A DNA stretch of 64,000 bases, from assembly GCA_009193035.1 (NCBI GenBank), contig SWDT01000090.1, positions 1 to 64,000 on the forward strand. The letters are read 5' to 3'. The notes beneath the pieces are model-generated. The model did no database searches. It was given only the letters and a program-made list of their open reading frames with translations, and was not told the origin of the DNA. Made by a program: the position numbers and the translations under genes. This document shows positions 35,511 through 46,321 of this stretch, one piece after another; the first letter of the stretch is position 1, and each line of letters starts with the position of its first letter. The stretch comes from Halicephalobus mephisto (taxonomy: Eukaryota > Nematoda > Chromadorea > Rhabditida > Panagrolaimidae).

Positions 35511-36666
35511 GTCTGAATGGATACACGACAGTTGCTCTCCAGCGACGTTTGCTCCCGTTTTTCTCTTTCAATTCTCACTGATTTCGAAAATTGAGACCAG
35601 CTTATATATTTCCATCAAGATTTCAATTCTCTACAACATTGTTATATATGGAATGTCAAAGAGTAGAAAAAATGGTCGAAAAAGCAGTAAATTCGGCAGA
35701 TTTCCTCGCTTTATCCTCAGATGGATGGACTGACGTTTCTTCACATAGACTTATAAATGTTGTTGTGCATACACCAAAACCGTTTTTATGTTCTATAATT
35801 GATGGTAATTTGGAGGAACACACCGGTTCCTATATTTGTGATGTATTATCGGAACAAATTGAGAAATTAGAACCACGGAAAGTTGTTGCTGTTATGACCG
35901 ACAATGCTTCAAACATGGAATTAGCATGGCGTCTACTCGAACAAAAATTTCCTTGGATTATTTTCGATGGATGTAAAGCTCATTCAGTAGATTTGGCTGC
36001 TAAAGATTTCTGTAATGAATCAAGTGTCAAAGAATTTGTTAGCAATTGTAATAAAGTAGCCACATTCTTTCGGTAAGTTGGTTATATTTTTTATATATAA
36101 ACTCTTTAAAAATCTTTTAGAAAACGAATTCCTTCGCAACTTTTAGCAGAAAACCAATTAAAAGCTGTTTAATCCCGATTTTTATTTCAACTTTCTACGC
36201 CAACTCGTTGGTATTCTACATGGTCATTAATTTCAAATATTGTTACATATGAAGCTGCATTGAGAAAAACAATTTGGGATGAAAAGTTGAAGACAGAAAA
36301 TGAATGCTCGGAGATTCGGGATTTGCTTCGTAAAGCAGAAAATTTTTGGAATGCGTATTATTCGTCATCAAATTTATGTACTATATTTAATGAGCTCAAA
36401 TCCATTCCAATTGCTTCTGCAGTTACTGAAAGAAATTGGTTGATTCGTAGTGCAATACACACTAAAGTTCGAAATAGGTATGCTCTTAGGCTTTCTATTT
36501 AGATTATTTTTGTTTTAGACTCTTAGTTGCAACAGCTTCAAGTCTGACTTACATTAAGCACAATCTGTTACTTGAATATTCAGAATCTTTCAAACAAAAT
36601 GAATCAAGTTTAGAAGAAACAGAGGTAAAATCCAATGCAAGTGCTGTTGATGTGAAGTCAATTTAA
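35511..36666 (+). pseudogene. hAT-family transposase, truncated and interrupted
   Basis: hAT transposases cut and paste DNA using an RNase H-like fold. The readable core (35591-36072) has ALSSDGWTDVSSHRLINVVV, VVAVMTDNASNMELAW and IIFDGCKAHSVDLAAKD, typical of the DUF659 plus RNase H region. After a small intron (36073-36120), RKRIPSQLLAENQLKAV is followed by an in-frame TAA near 36168. The frame then continues through TPTRWYS to the C-terminal dimerisation motif (IPIASAVTERNWLIRSAIHT, then KVRNRL) and, after another short intron (36479-36518), ATASSLTYIKHNLLL. The N-terminal zinc finger is missing, and around 35520-35600 the matching text shifts frame. Terminal inverted repeats were not identified. 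It looks like a dead copy rather than a host gene. Confidence 0.85.
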
Positions 36667-37464
36667 ATTGACTTAAGTAATGATGGAGAAATCATTTTTT
36701 CTGATTAAATTTTTTATTAATTTTTTGATTTATAAATTTTATTATTGTTAGTTTTCCTTAAATTTATCAAGAAAACTCGTTTTTAAACATTTTTAACCTG
36801 ATTAGTACTGATATTTGATTATTCCCACTTTTTGGAAATATTCCCACCATGTGCTTATTCCCGGGAATCATGCAATCCTAGTAAAAAGTTAATATTCCAT
36901 TGGTCACGGAGGGCCAAGTTCACTTTGTTACTGAAAGTAGAGAATTCCACTTTGGCAGTAGCAAAGGGAATATACCCCTCGTCCTCATCCCGTAATTTCG
37001 AAAACTAAGAAATCTGTGGTCCTAACACGAAAAATGAGAAATCTCAAGGTTCGCCACTTTGGGCGGACTGAGCCATAGACAACCGTCATCGCACCAAATT
37101 TAACACTGTCATTGTGCAGTGCATGTGTCCCTCAAACACATTCGAAGCGATGCGTATTTTTGTTCTTGGCGTTATGTTTCGAATTCTTCCGAAAAATCTT
37201 TGGCTAGCTAACTCTTTCATGATAATTTCCCGTGCAGAGCAATTCACGAACTAGGCCATCGGAGCAAAGAATGAATTTTTTCGTCATTAGCATAAAAAAA
37301 AATCTTTTCGATGTATTGCGGATTGGATTTGCCACGGCTACTTCGAGATCTCTGTAAAACCGTTTTATTATAGGTTTTACTTAATTATGGTTTAATTCCG
37401 AATGTTTTTGGCGCGCTATTTTAATCTTGTGGATTTATCCCTTAAATTTCAGCTTTTGTGAACC
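36667..37464 (+). promoter_or_regulatory. 5' flank of UBL-kinase copy A, with the shared upstream module
   Basis: This stretch has no gene. At about 36908-36966 an imperfect palindrome (TTACTGAAAGTAGAGAATTC mirrored by CACTTTGGCAGTA) resembles those at 42890-42935 and 49968-50010. At about 37152-37240 it has GCGTATTTTTGTTCTTGGCG, TTATGTTTCGAATTCTTCC and GGCTAGCTAACTC, shared with other copies of the gene family. A TTTCAG acceptor lies about 13 bp before the ATG. Confidence 0.5.
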
Positions 37465-39014
37465 ATGCGCCTCGTATTTGATCTGCAGGACCACGAAGGG
37501 AAATCACATAGAACTCTGAAATATGAATTTTATGATTGGGTTTGTACTGTACTTCATTTAAATAAATTCTAAAAGCATTGTTTTAGGATACTATTGATCG
37601 ATTGGAAAGGAAAATATATTTAACTCTCAAAATCGAGACAGAATATCAAGAGGTATTCCACGATGATGAACACTAATTCTCTTGCAATATGATACCCTGA
37701 AAGAAGCCGGCATTAAGCACACCGACACACTCATTGTGGTAAGTTTATTCTGTTTTTGCTATATGGACGTGATTTTCGATGTGGATTCTCCTAGATTCAT
37801 CTTTATATTAATTGTTTCAATTTCAGAAACACACTTTTCTGTCTAGATGGGTTGCTTGCCAAGAGTTTTCCGAGAGATTGAAGAAGGCGGGATCAGAGAA
37901 TGTAAAATTACGAATAGCCAAACAAGGATCAGAGATTCTACGCTCATTGAAAGATGTCAAGTTCCTTGCTGTTTATCCCAGTTTCAGTATTAAATTTATG
38001 GAAATGCTTGAACTTTTCGACCGATTTGTCTTTGGAGTCGAGAAAAGTATCAAATTGGCTACGTCACATTATTTCAAGAATTACTACAAGAATGATGCGC
38101 TGAAAATGGACTTTTTAGCGAAACCTCATGGAGGCGCTCAGGTATGTTCAAAGATAAAATTTCGTTTTTCCATTTATTCTTCACTCCTAGGTTTTGATTT
38201 ACATTTTGTTTTAGGGCGAACTTATCTGTAAGATCCAGGACGCGGAGGAATTTTTTGTCAAGAATCACACTTTCAGATATCTCGTGGATCCCAACATTCT
38301 CGCTTTGATTGCCGCGAAATATTTGTCTACCATTTGTTGCATCTGATTGGTGTTGGACCGGAACCTCATTTCATCCCAGATGCATATTCAAAGCCTTGTA
38401 CATCTTACCTAGCTTTGCATATTGCCACGAAGAAAGGTAATCTTATGTATCTTGCAACGATATACACATATTTCAGTGCCTGGATTTAATACATGTGCAG
38501 ATCGCGCATCTTGCCACTTAACCTCACACGATCAGCTACAACTGGATATGCTGAAGCGCTTGCTCTATCTAGACGATCTCACTGCCTGGGAACTATGGGC
38601 TCGATGAAGAAAAGAAACTGGTTATTATTGATTTCATGGTAAGTTTGGCTTTATTTTACCAACTACCATCAGTTAAATGAGTCTAACTGTTCTTATTCAA
38701 ATCCTCTCTTATTTCAAAATAATCTATGGAAATATACTAGCCGGTTTAAAGTACTTTTAATTTAGATCCAAAATCTAACAAACTGCGTCCATCACCCTTC
38801 AGAAATCAGCGACTTTATGGAAAAAAATCAACAAGAAGAATGCAAAGAGATACTAACCAAATGGAATATTCTGGAAAATTTCAACGAAGCCAAGAGTGTG
38901 GCAAAGACCGACTTTGATCGGCTGAGCAATATTGATTGGAAGGAGGGCTATGAGACATACTTGGAAGCTGTTGTGAAGAACATTGAGTTGATGATGAAAT
39001 TGGTGAATTTTTGA
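37465..39014 (+). pseudogene. UBL-kinase-like family, copy A (broken)
   Basis: Exon 1 (37465-37539) encodes MRLVFDLQDHEGKSH and exon 2 (37587-37738) the rest of a ubiquitin-like domain, ending LKEAGIKHTDTLIV. Exon 3 (37827-38141) starts KHTFLSRWVACQEF and ends FLAKPHGGAQ. Exon 4 (38215-38436) holds LLHLIGVGPEPHFIP and LALHIATKK. Exon 5 (from about 38478) has QLQLDMLKRLLYLDDL, then NYGLDEEKKLVIIDFM in a shifted frame. The last exon (38766-39014) has EECKEILTKWNILENFNEAK and ends in TGA. At least three frame changes (exon 2 near 37674, exon 4 near 38310, exon 5 near 38590) break the frame, so it is a pseudogene. The missing copy-specific bases are seen by comparison with copies C and D. It is in direct orientation relative to C and D. 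Confidence 0.75.
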
Positions 39015-39529
39015 TGCTGCAATAAAATAATAAGTACAAATTATCAGATGAAAATAGTAATAGAGTCGAGCTGATTAAGGTTCACAATAATAATAATCAC
39101 AAAGTGACTAAACCAGTGATTAATTATGATGAATCAATTGAGAAATCGAATAAGGATGAAAATAAAGTTTCATCAAAAAAGCTTAAAAAATTAACAAAGA
39201 AAAATTAAGAATTTGTCGATTATTTAGCAGGAAAAAATGACAAATATATACAGGTTCTGGATTTAAGACAATTCCTCTCGTTCAAAAATAATATTAATAA
39301 TAAATAATAAAATTTCTTTAAACGTTTCCTTATGACATCTCTTTCAAATCCAATTCAATAAAAATATCAATGTTCTTAAAATCAACCAAATTATTGTTAA
39401 TATCTACTAATTTTAAATTCATTTTATTTGGCCTGTTAGTCACTTCATGATAAGTAGTACTTTTGTTCTATTTCTATTTCATCAGTAAATCTAAATCTAT
39501 AAATTGAATTTAACTTCTTTTTGTTAACA
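39015..39529. other. AT-rich spacer between copies A and E
   Basis: A/T-rich sequence with short A-rich open stretches just after copy A and scattered direct repeats. No gene, RNA or structured element was recognised. Confidence 0.4.
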
Positions 39530-40265
39530 ACAATTTTCAATTAAATTTCATATTAAGTCCTTCATTCTTGAAGTAGTTTTCAAAATAGCGTTCTACAGAT
39601 AATTTTAAGCACTCATTTATGTCGACAACATATTGGTGTAGTTGTTCGATGATTTCAAGAAATTTCTTACAGAAGTTTCCATGTGACGAAGAAGTCAGTA
39701 TCCTCCAGAACTCGTAGTTTTTTCAATCCTTGGCAAATCTAGATTTCTTGTGTTCGAATCTCGTTTTTGTCAGTTTGTCACTATCTCCCAAACAACCCAC
39801 CCAATTTCGCAGCAATGTGAAATTAAAGAATAATTTCCATTAAATTCATTAATACGATTTTCGATAAGATTCTTAGAACTTTGTTATAAATTCATCCTAA
39901 CTATAAAGATGAATCTAACAGAATCCGTATCGAAAATCATGTCCATATAGCAAAAACAAAGAATATCATTATAAAATTACTCACCACGATCACCGTATCC
40001 ATATCTTTTAATCCAATTTCAGATAGAGTACTATTCGAATCCAATTTCTCGTCGGTTCGCCGATCATTGTGAAATAATTCTTGATACATAGCCTCGATTT
40101 GGAAAATTGAATCTACTTTCCTTTGAAATTGATAGATAGTTGCCAAAAATAATGCTTTTAGAATTTATTTAAATGAAGTACAGAGCAAACCTGATCTTCG
40201 AGTTCAAATGCCATAATTGTTTCTGACTCTCCATCATGGTCCTGAAGATCAATCAGGAGTTGCAT
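39530..40265 (-). pseudogene. UBL-kinase-like family, copy E (5' fragment, broken)
   Basis: On the minus strand, exon 1 (40265-40191) encodes MQLLIDLQDHDGESETIM and exon 2 (40143-39985) the second half of the ubiquitin-like domain (FQIEAMYQELFHNDRRTDEK, then LSEIGLKDMDTVIV). As in copy D, exon 2 is preceded by TG where AG is expected. A decayed exon 3 (about 39830-39535) resembles copies B and C (NWVGCLGDSDKL) but has stops. Nothing of the kinase-like part follows. It is the inverted partner of the 5' end of copy D. Confidence 0.7.
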
Positions 40266-42410
40266 ATTTCATGAAAGCTAAAATTTGAGTGATAAATCTA
40301 TTGAAAATAAGTGAATAAAAAAGTGCTCTGCATGGGAAGTTATCGTAAAGGAGTTAACTAGCCAAAAAATTTTCTAAAAAATTTCAAACAACGCCAAGAA
40401 CAAAAATACGCGCCACTTAAAAAAATAAAGTTGCATTGAGTGGTGATGATAATAGTAGGGAACAGTTTAAAAGGTATATTTTAGAGAATAAAATTGATAG
40501 ATTAGCTCATAGTCATCACGAAATCTAATTTCATGGATCCACTCTATTTATCACAATCTCCTTAAAATTGTATTTCTCCAATGACTTTAAAATAAGTAAA
40601 CAGTAGTAACCACGGTGATGTGTGTTGAATTTGAAAAGTTGATAATTCAATTTCTGAATTTAAGCAATTCTGTGATTCAATACGAGAATCCAATCCAAAG
40701 GAATCGAAATACTGACACTTTTCTTTATTTTTATACTAACAAACTCAATGAGTACCAGTATTTTTACTAATATCTAAATTTATGACTCCACTTTCTATTT
40801 TATTAATCTGTCTGGAAGAGTATCTCGCATGAATACTCCTCTAAAATTCTTCCTCTTTAATTCATTTGCTAGATTTGTAATATCGTAATTAGTCAATGGT
40901 TTTAATTCTTCAATAAACATTTATAATAAGAACAATTCTGAAATAACTACTGCGAGATCGGTTAGATGATTGTGCTAGATTCAAGTGATCGGAATTGTAT
41001 TTCGTTAAATATCGATACTAGTAGATCGTATAAATATTGGAGGGGAAAGATGTCGGGAATAAGGCGCCAGACGTACCCATATACTACTTTCTCGACATTA
41101 AGAAAGCAATTTATTGAGCAGATTGAATTCTCCAGAACAGTTTTCAGATAATCGTCATACCCTTCTCTCCAATGTATACCCGTGAGTTGATTGTAATCAT
41201 TCAGTACCATGTCCTTTGCCTCGTTGAACTTGCCGAGCTATTCCATTTGTTCCAAGCCTCTTTGCACACATCACCCCATTCACCGTTTGAATATTTATTA
41301 AGTATTGCAGGCTGATGAATACAATCATCGGACATGACACCTGAAAATTGGAGGTAAAAGCATAAATTTAATTCAATACAGAGAAAACATTTCGTCTTTT
41401 CTTTTACTTGAGAGAAATAAAGAACTTATAGAAATTACCCCAAAATCCACTACTGCAATTTCTGACTTCCATCAAGACCGTAATTGCCGAGGTTTAAATC
41501 CCTCAAGTAAAACACGTCTCTGAGCAGATCCAGCTGTATCTCATAGTTTTGAGCAAAATCACATATCAACAAATCAGCACATCTCTGGAATCCGGCACTA
41601 AAATAATACATTTAAGGCATAAAAAAGAAAACTACCTTCTTTCGTTGCAATAAATAAAGTGAGTTTGGATGTGTAGCATCTTGAATGAGCATTGGGAATA
41701 AAGTGTGGTTCCGGACCAACTCCAATTAAGTGTAGCAGCCGATAGACCAAGAGCTCCCTGCGATCAACACGCGAATCTCCTGAGCCATCAAGTGTCACGA
41801 ATTCATGGCCTTTAACGAAGATTGCTCATCGACTCCGTCATGATTCTACAGATTAATCCTCCCTAAAGACATTTATTAAAGAGAATAAAATTGTTGACCG
41901 ACCTGAGCACCAGTGTGAGACTTATTAATAAATCCATATTAAGTTTTTCTTTCTTGAAGTATTTTTTAAAATAGCATTCCACAGATAATTTTAAGCACTC
42001 ATCCGAGCCAATAATATATCGGTCAAATAGATCGGAGATTTCCCAGAATTTGTCCTTGAAAGTCGGAAATGTGACAAAGAAGTTAGCATCTTCCAGAGTT
42101 CGTAGATGTTTCGATCCTTCCTTGGCGAATCTAGATTTCTTGTGTTCCCATTTCGTCTTTCTCAGCTTGTCACTATCTCCCAAACAACTTACCCAATTTT
42201 GCAACAACATGTGTTATTCTACAATGTGAAATTAAAGAATAATTTCCATTTAATGCATTAATAATACGATTCTTTATATTATAATATTATAACACGATTT
42301 TCGGTAAGATTCTCAGAACTTTGTTATAAATTCATCCTAACTATAAAGATGAATCTAGCAGAATCCATATCGAAAATCATGTCCATATAGCAATAAACAA
42401 AGAATAAATA
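39830..42410 (-). repeat. left arm of 2.6-kb inverted duplication
   Basis: This arm carries copy E's 5' exons, an intergenic spacer and copy B's exons 3-6, in the reverse order and orientation of 45013-47610. Exons, introns and spacer all match, for example the intron text around ATGGACATGATTTTCGATAT and the spacer text around ATACTCTTCCAGACAG. The copies differ by scattered substitutions and small indels, so the duplication is not brand-new. Confidence 0.8.
40266..41097. promoter_or_regulatory. spacer between copies E and B, with the shared upstream module of copy E
   Basis: At about 40322-40420 is the reverse complement of the shared module (GGAGTTAACTAGCC, then CGCCAAGAACAAAAATACGC), correctly placed upstream of copy E. 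The remainder (40430-41097) matches the spacer at about 46322-46975 in inverted orientation. It contains no open gene. Confidence 0.5.
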
Positions 42411-42764
42411 TTTAAATTAAGATAGTTCTTTGGAAAATTCTTACCACATGAATTTCGTCACAATCTCGTATTTCCAGCCTAGAGAGAGTGTAACTGGGTG
42501 GCTTCTCGAGGTTTTTGTCTTTGAAGAAAAGCTGTTGATAATCTCGTTTGATATTGAAGATAAACTCGATTTTGTCAATTAACTGTCCAAGAATCGCCTA
42601 AAACAGTGCATTCTTCAAGCTAATATATAACGAGGTAAATAAAATTAGGAATATTACAGCAAGTGTTTGATAAGGAAGCAAACTCAAACCTCATCATCAA
42701 ATGTAACTCCTTTATATATGAGTTCCTTTCCATTTTCATCATCGAGTATCAGTCTAAGCCACAT
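41098..42764 (-). pseudogene. UBL-kinase-like family, copy B (broken)
   Basis: Minus-strand exon 1 (42764-42690) begins MWLRLILDDENGKELIYKG. Exon 2 (42597-42445) has FIFNIKRDYQQLFFKDKNLE and YTLSRLEIRDCDEIHV: a ubiquitin-like domain clearly different from those of C, D and E. Exon 3 (from 42218) carries LLQNWVSCLGDSDKLRKTKW but starts out of frame. Exon 4 (RRELLVYRLLHLIGVGPEPH) and exon 5 (with the AVVDFG equivalent) follow. The last exon has LTGIHWREGYDDYLKTVLEN and then loses frame. Deleted single bases in exons 4 and 6, and a lesion shared with copy C at the end of exon 3, show that it is dead. The different first two exons mean that the duplication breakpoint falls in intron 2. Confidence 0.72.
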
Positions 42765-44709
42765 TTTCTAAAAAAGTCTAATAATTGAAATTGTGTCTAA
42801 ATATGAAGAAATAAAAAGTAAATTCCGACAAAAAATAGAAAATGGTGACCATTAACAGAGGAAAACACAAAAAGTCGGGGTAAATCCACTTCGTTGCTGG
42901 AAAGTGGAAAACTCCACTTTGGCGGTAGCAAAGTGACTACGCACCAAAATTTGCTGAGAAAATTCGAAACATAACGGTAAGAACAAAAATACGCGCCACT
43001 ATAGCAAGTACGCATAATACAGTAAAAATGCACAAACTCAGCTGAAATTCTTTTTCGTTGCGATAACATTCGCCAACCTTGCGGTACACAGATGTCCTGC
43101 CGTCATATGTATCAATTGCGCTCATTGACTCGCGTTGATATTGAGTATAATCAAGCAGTGACCCTTAAAAAATGCTGTTACAATCACGTCTAATTGAGTG
43201 CAGTTGATCCATGTTGATTGCGTTCATTTAAGCGTGATGACAGAACACCTGTGTAGTTGAAATAGGGTGAGGATGTGATAGTTTCTGTCACATTCGTGAT
43301 GTGGCATTTCTGTCCCGAATGTTTTTATCCTAAACGCTTCTGTCCCGAATGTTTCTGTCTTAAACTAACAATTATAATTTAAAAATTATATATAACGTGT
43401 TTTGCGAGAAACTTGAAGATCGACCTTCTGAAATGGCTTTTAAAGCGAAATTTAGAATCCCCGCCATCCGAAACGCTCACACGTTGGACATTTATGAGTT
43501 ATATATCATTCAACTCAGAATTAAATTACACGTCGATTGATATATAACATGCGAGAGTCCAACATCCGACGACGCGGATTCTGAATTTTGCTCCAGAAGT
43601 CCGGCCTTCGATTTCCTCGCAAAACATGTTATAAATATTTTTTAAATTATAATTGTTCATTTGAGACAGAAACGTCTGGTACAGAAATGTCCGGGACAGA
43701 AGTGTCACATAACCGTCATATTTCGCGAATTTGCCCAAAATGGCGAACCTTGAGATTTCTCATTTTCTTATGTTAGGACCATTCAAATCTTATTTTCAGT
43801 GATTTTTAACTTTTTTTTCAAATTATGGATGAAAATATATTTTTAACATCTTTTTACAATATATAAAGCATTTAGAAACCGAAAAGACTCACTTTCCACA
43901 TCAGTATTATTACAATTGCTTTAAACTATGAGTTATAATGCATTATATCAGTATTTTAAAGAGAATTTCAAGAATCTATCAATTGCCGTAATTGTAATAA
44001 GGTAATGAATAGTAGTTCCGAACAGTTGGTCATTTTATCTAATGCTTGTTAGTGATATAGGAGAATATGACTAAAATAGTTGAGTTCATGGCTATATATT
44101 TTGAGCTTTTTTCAAGCTTCCGACTCAAACCTAAGCATAATTCATTAGCAGTCAATCAATTTCTGTCAGTAGACAAGTGATTTTTAACCTAAACTCCTAA
44201 ACTGATATATGAAATTTTATTGAAAGCATTCATTTTGCAACTGAATAGATCTATGATAATAATTCGATATATTATTTTTCTGTAAAAATGAATATGAATA
44301 ATTATTTGTAAGTACGAAGATGGAGAAAATTGTAAAATATATTGTAATAATTAAGTAACAACGGGAAGAAGTAGATTTAGTTATAAATAATTCTAAAAAA
44401 TAAGAAGTCTGTGATCCTAACATGAAAAAAAGAGAAATCTCAAGGTTCGCCATTTTTAGTGAATTGGCGAAATGTGACAGACCATCGTCGCCTCAGCTAG
44501 TTCTTTTTATTTATACACATTCAAAGTAGCCCGTTTTTTGGCATTGTGTCTCAATTTTCTTCCACTTTTTTGCATTTCCCTGTGTTCATAGCCGTCCCTT
44601 TCAACCCTTGTTCCAATTTGATATATAACTACGTGGAATTTATTAATTAACATTGTTAATATTTTCTTCTAGCACTTTATAATATGCGCTTATATTTTAG
44701 ATTTTCGTA
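42765..44709. other. spacer at the centre of the inverted duplication
   Basis: The stretch contains no gene. 42880-43005 is the shared upstream module of copy B (hairpin GGAAAGTGGAAAACTCCACT, and reverse text AAGAACAAAAATACGCGCCA). 43270-43740 has many repeats of TCTGTCCCGAATGTTTCTGT and its inverse ACAGAAACGTCTGGTACAGA, forming a loose foldback. 44390-44470 resembles 37010-37060 upstream of copy A. The rest is plain AT-rich DNA. Confidence 0.45.
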
Positions 44710-46321
44710 ATGCAATTGCTCATCTTTTTGCACGATAACGAAGGAGTTTGCCACAAAGAATTTGTGTCGGAATTCGCCGATTGGGTATTTATTTTTATGG
44801 ATTCAATAATTATTAATCGCAATTTATTTTAGACCACGTTGAGGCAACTGAAGGAAAAGATTCATTCGAAATGGGGAATTGACAACGAAGATCAACAATT
44901 ATTTTTCTTCAATGGAGACAAAATTTTGGAATTCGACTTAAATAGTACTCTATCTGAAATTGGATTGAAGCATATGGACAAAGTGATCGTGGTGAGTAAT
45001 TTTATAATGATATTCTTTGTTTTTGCTATATGGACATGATTTTCGATATGGATTCTGTTAGATTCATCTTTATAGTTAGGATGAACTTATAACAAAGTTC
45101 TGAGTCTTACCGAAAATTGTGTTATAATATTATAATATAAAGAATCGTATTATTAATGCATTAAATGGAAATTATTCTTCAATTTCACATTGTAGAAACA
45201 CGTATTGTTGCAAAATTGGGTAAGTTGTTTGGGAGATAGTGACAAGCTGAGAAAGACGAAATGGGAACACAAGAAATCTAGATTCGCCAAGGAAGGATCG
45301 AAACATCTACGAACTCTGGAAGATGCTAACTTCTTTGTCACATTTCCGACTTTCAAGGACAAATTCTGGGAAATCTCCGATCTATTTGACCGATATATTA
45401 TTGGCTCGGATGAGTGCTTAAAATTATCTGTAGAACGCTATTTTAAAAACTACTTCAAGAAAGAAAAACTTAATATGGATTTTATTATAAGTCTCACACT
45501 GGTGCTCAGGTCGGTCAACAATTTATTTCTCTTTAATAAATGTCTTTAGGGAGGATTAATCTGTAGAATCATGGACGGAATCAATGAGCAATTCTTCGTT
45601 AAAGGCCATATATTCATGGCATGTCGTGGTTCAAGGCATTCGCGTGTTGATCGCAGGGAGCTCTTTGTCTATCGGCTGCTACACTTAATTGGAGTTGGTC
45701 CGGAACCACACTTTATTCCCAATGCTCATTCAAGATGCTACACATCCAAACTCACTTTATTTATTGCAACGAAAGAAGGTAGTTTTCTTTTTTATGCCTT
45801 AAATGTATTATTTTAGTGCCCGGTTTCCAGAGATGTGCTGATTTGTTGATATGTGATTTTGCTCAAAACTATGAGATACAGCTGGATCTGCTCAGAGACG
45901 TGTTTTACTTGAGGGATTTAAACCTCGGCAATTACGGTCTTGATGGAAGCCAGAAATTGGCAGTAGTGGATTTTGGGGTAATTTCTATAAGTTCTTTGTT
46001 TCTCTCAAGTAAAAGAAAAGTCGAAACGTTTTCTCTGTATTGAATTAAATTTATACATTTACCTCCAATTTTCAGGTGTCATGTTCCGATGATTGTATTC
46101 ATCAGCCTGCAATATTCAATAAATATTCAAACGGTGAATGGGGTGATGTGTGCAAGGAGGCTTGGAACAAATGGAATATGCTCGGCAAGTTCAACGAGGC
46201 AAAGGACATGATACTGAATGATTACAGTCGACTCACGGGTATACATTGGAGAGAAGGATATGACGATTATCTGAAAACTGTTCTGGAGAATATCAATCTG
46301 CTCAATAAATTGCTTTCTTAA
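44710..46321 (+). pseudogene. UBL-kinase-like family, copy C (one frame break)
   Basis: Exons 44710-44784, 44833-44991, 45196-45509, 45550-45778, 45817-45977 and 46076-46321 all have usable splice signals. The ubiquitin-like domain (about 1-78) has RQLKEKIHSKWGIDNEDQQL, then FFFNGDKILEFD and LSEIGLKHMDKVIV. Exon 3 is KHVLLQNWVSCLGDSDKL through LNMDF. Exon 4 has RRELFVYRLLHLIGVGPEPH and KLTLFIATKE. Exon 5 has QLDLLRDVFYLRDLNLGNYG and KLAVVDFG, the catalytic-loop Asp-x4-Asn and DFG equivalents 13 residues apart. Exon 6 ends YLKTVLENINLLNKLLS. The only lesion is one missing base near the end of exon 3 (length 314 instead of the 315 of copy A), shared with copy B. It could be a recent pseudogene or use an unusual splice. 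Confidence 0.68.
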
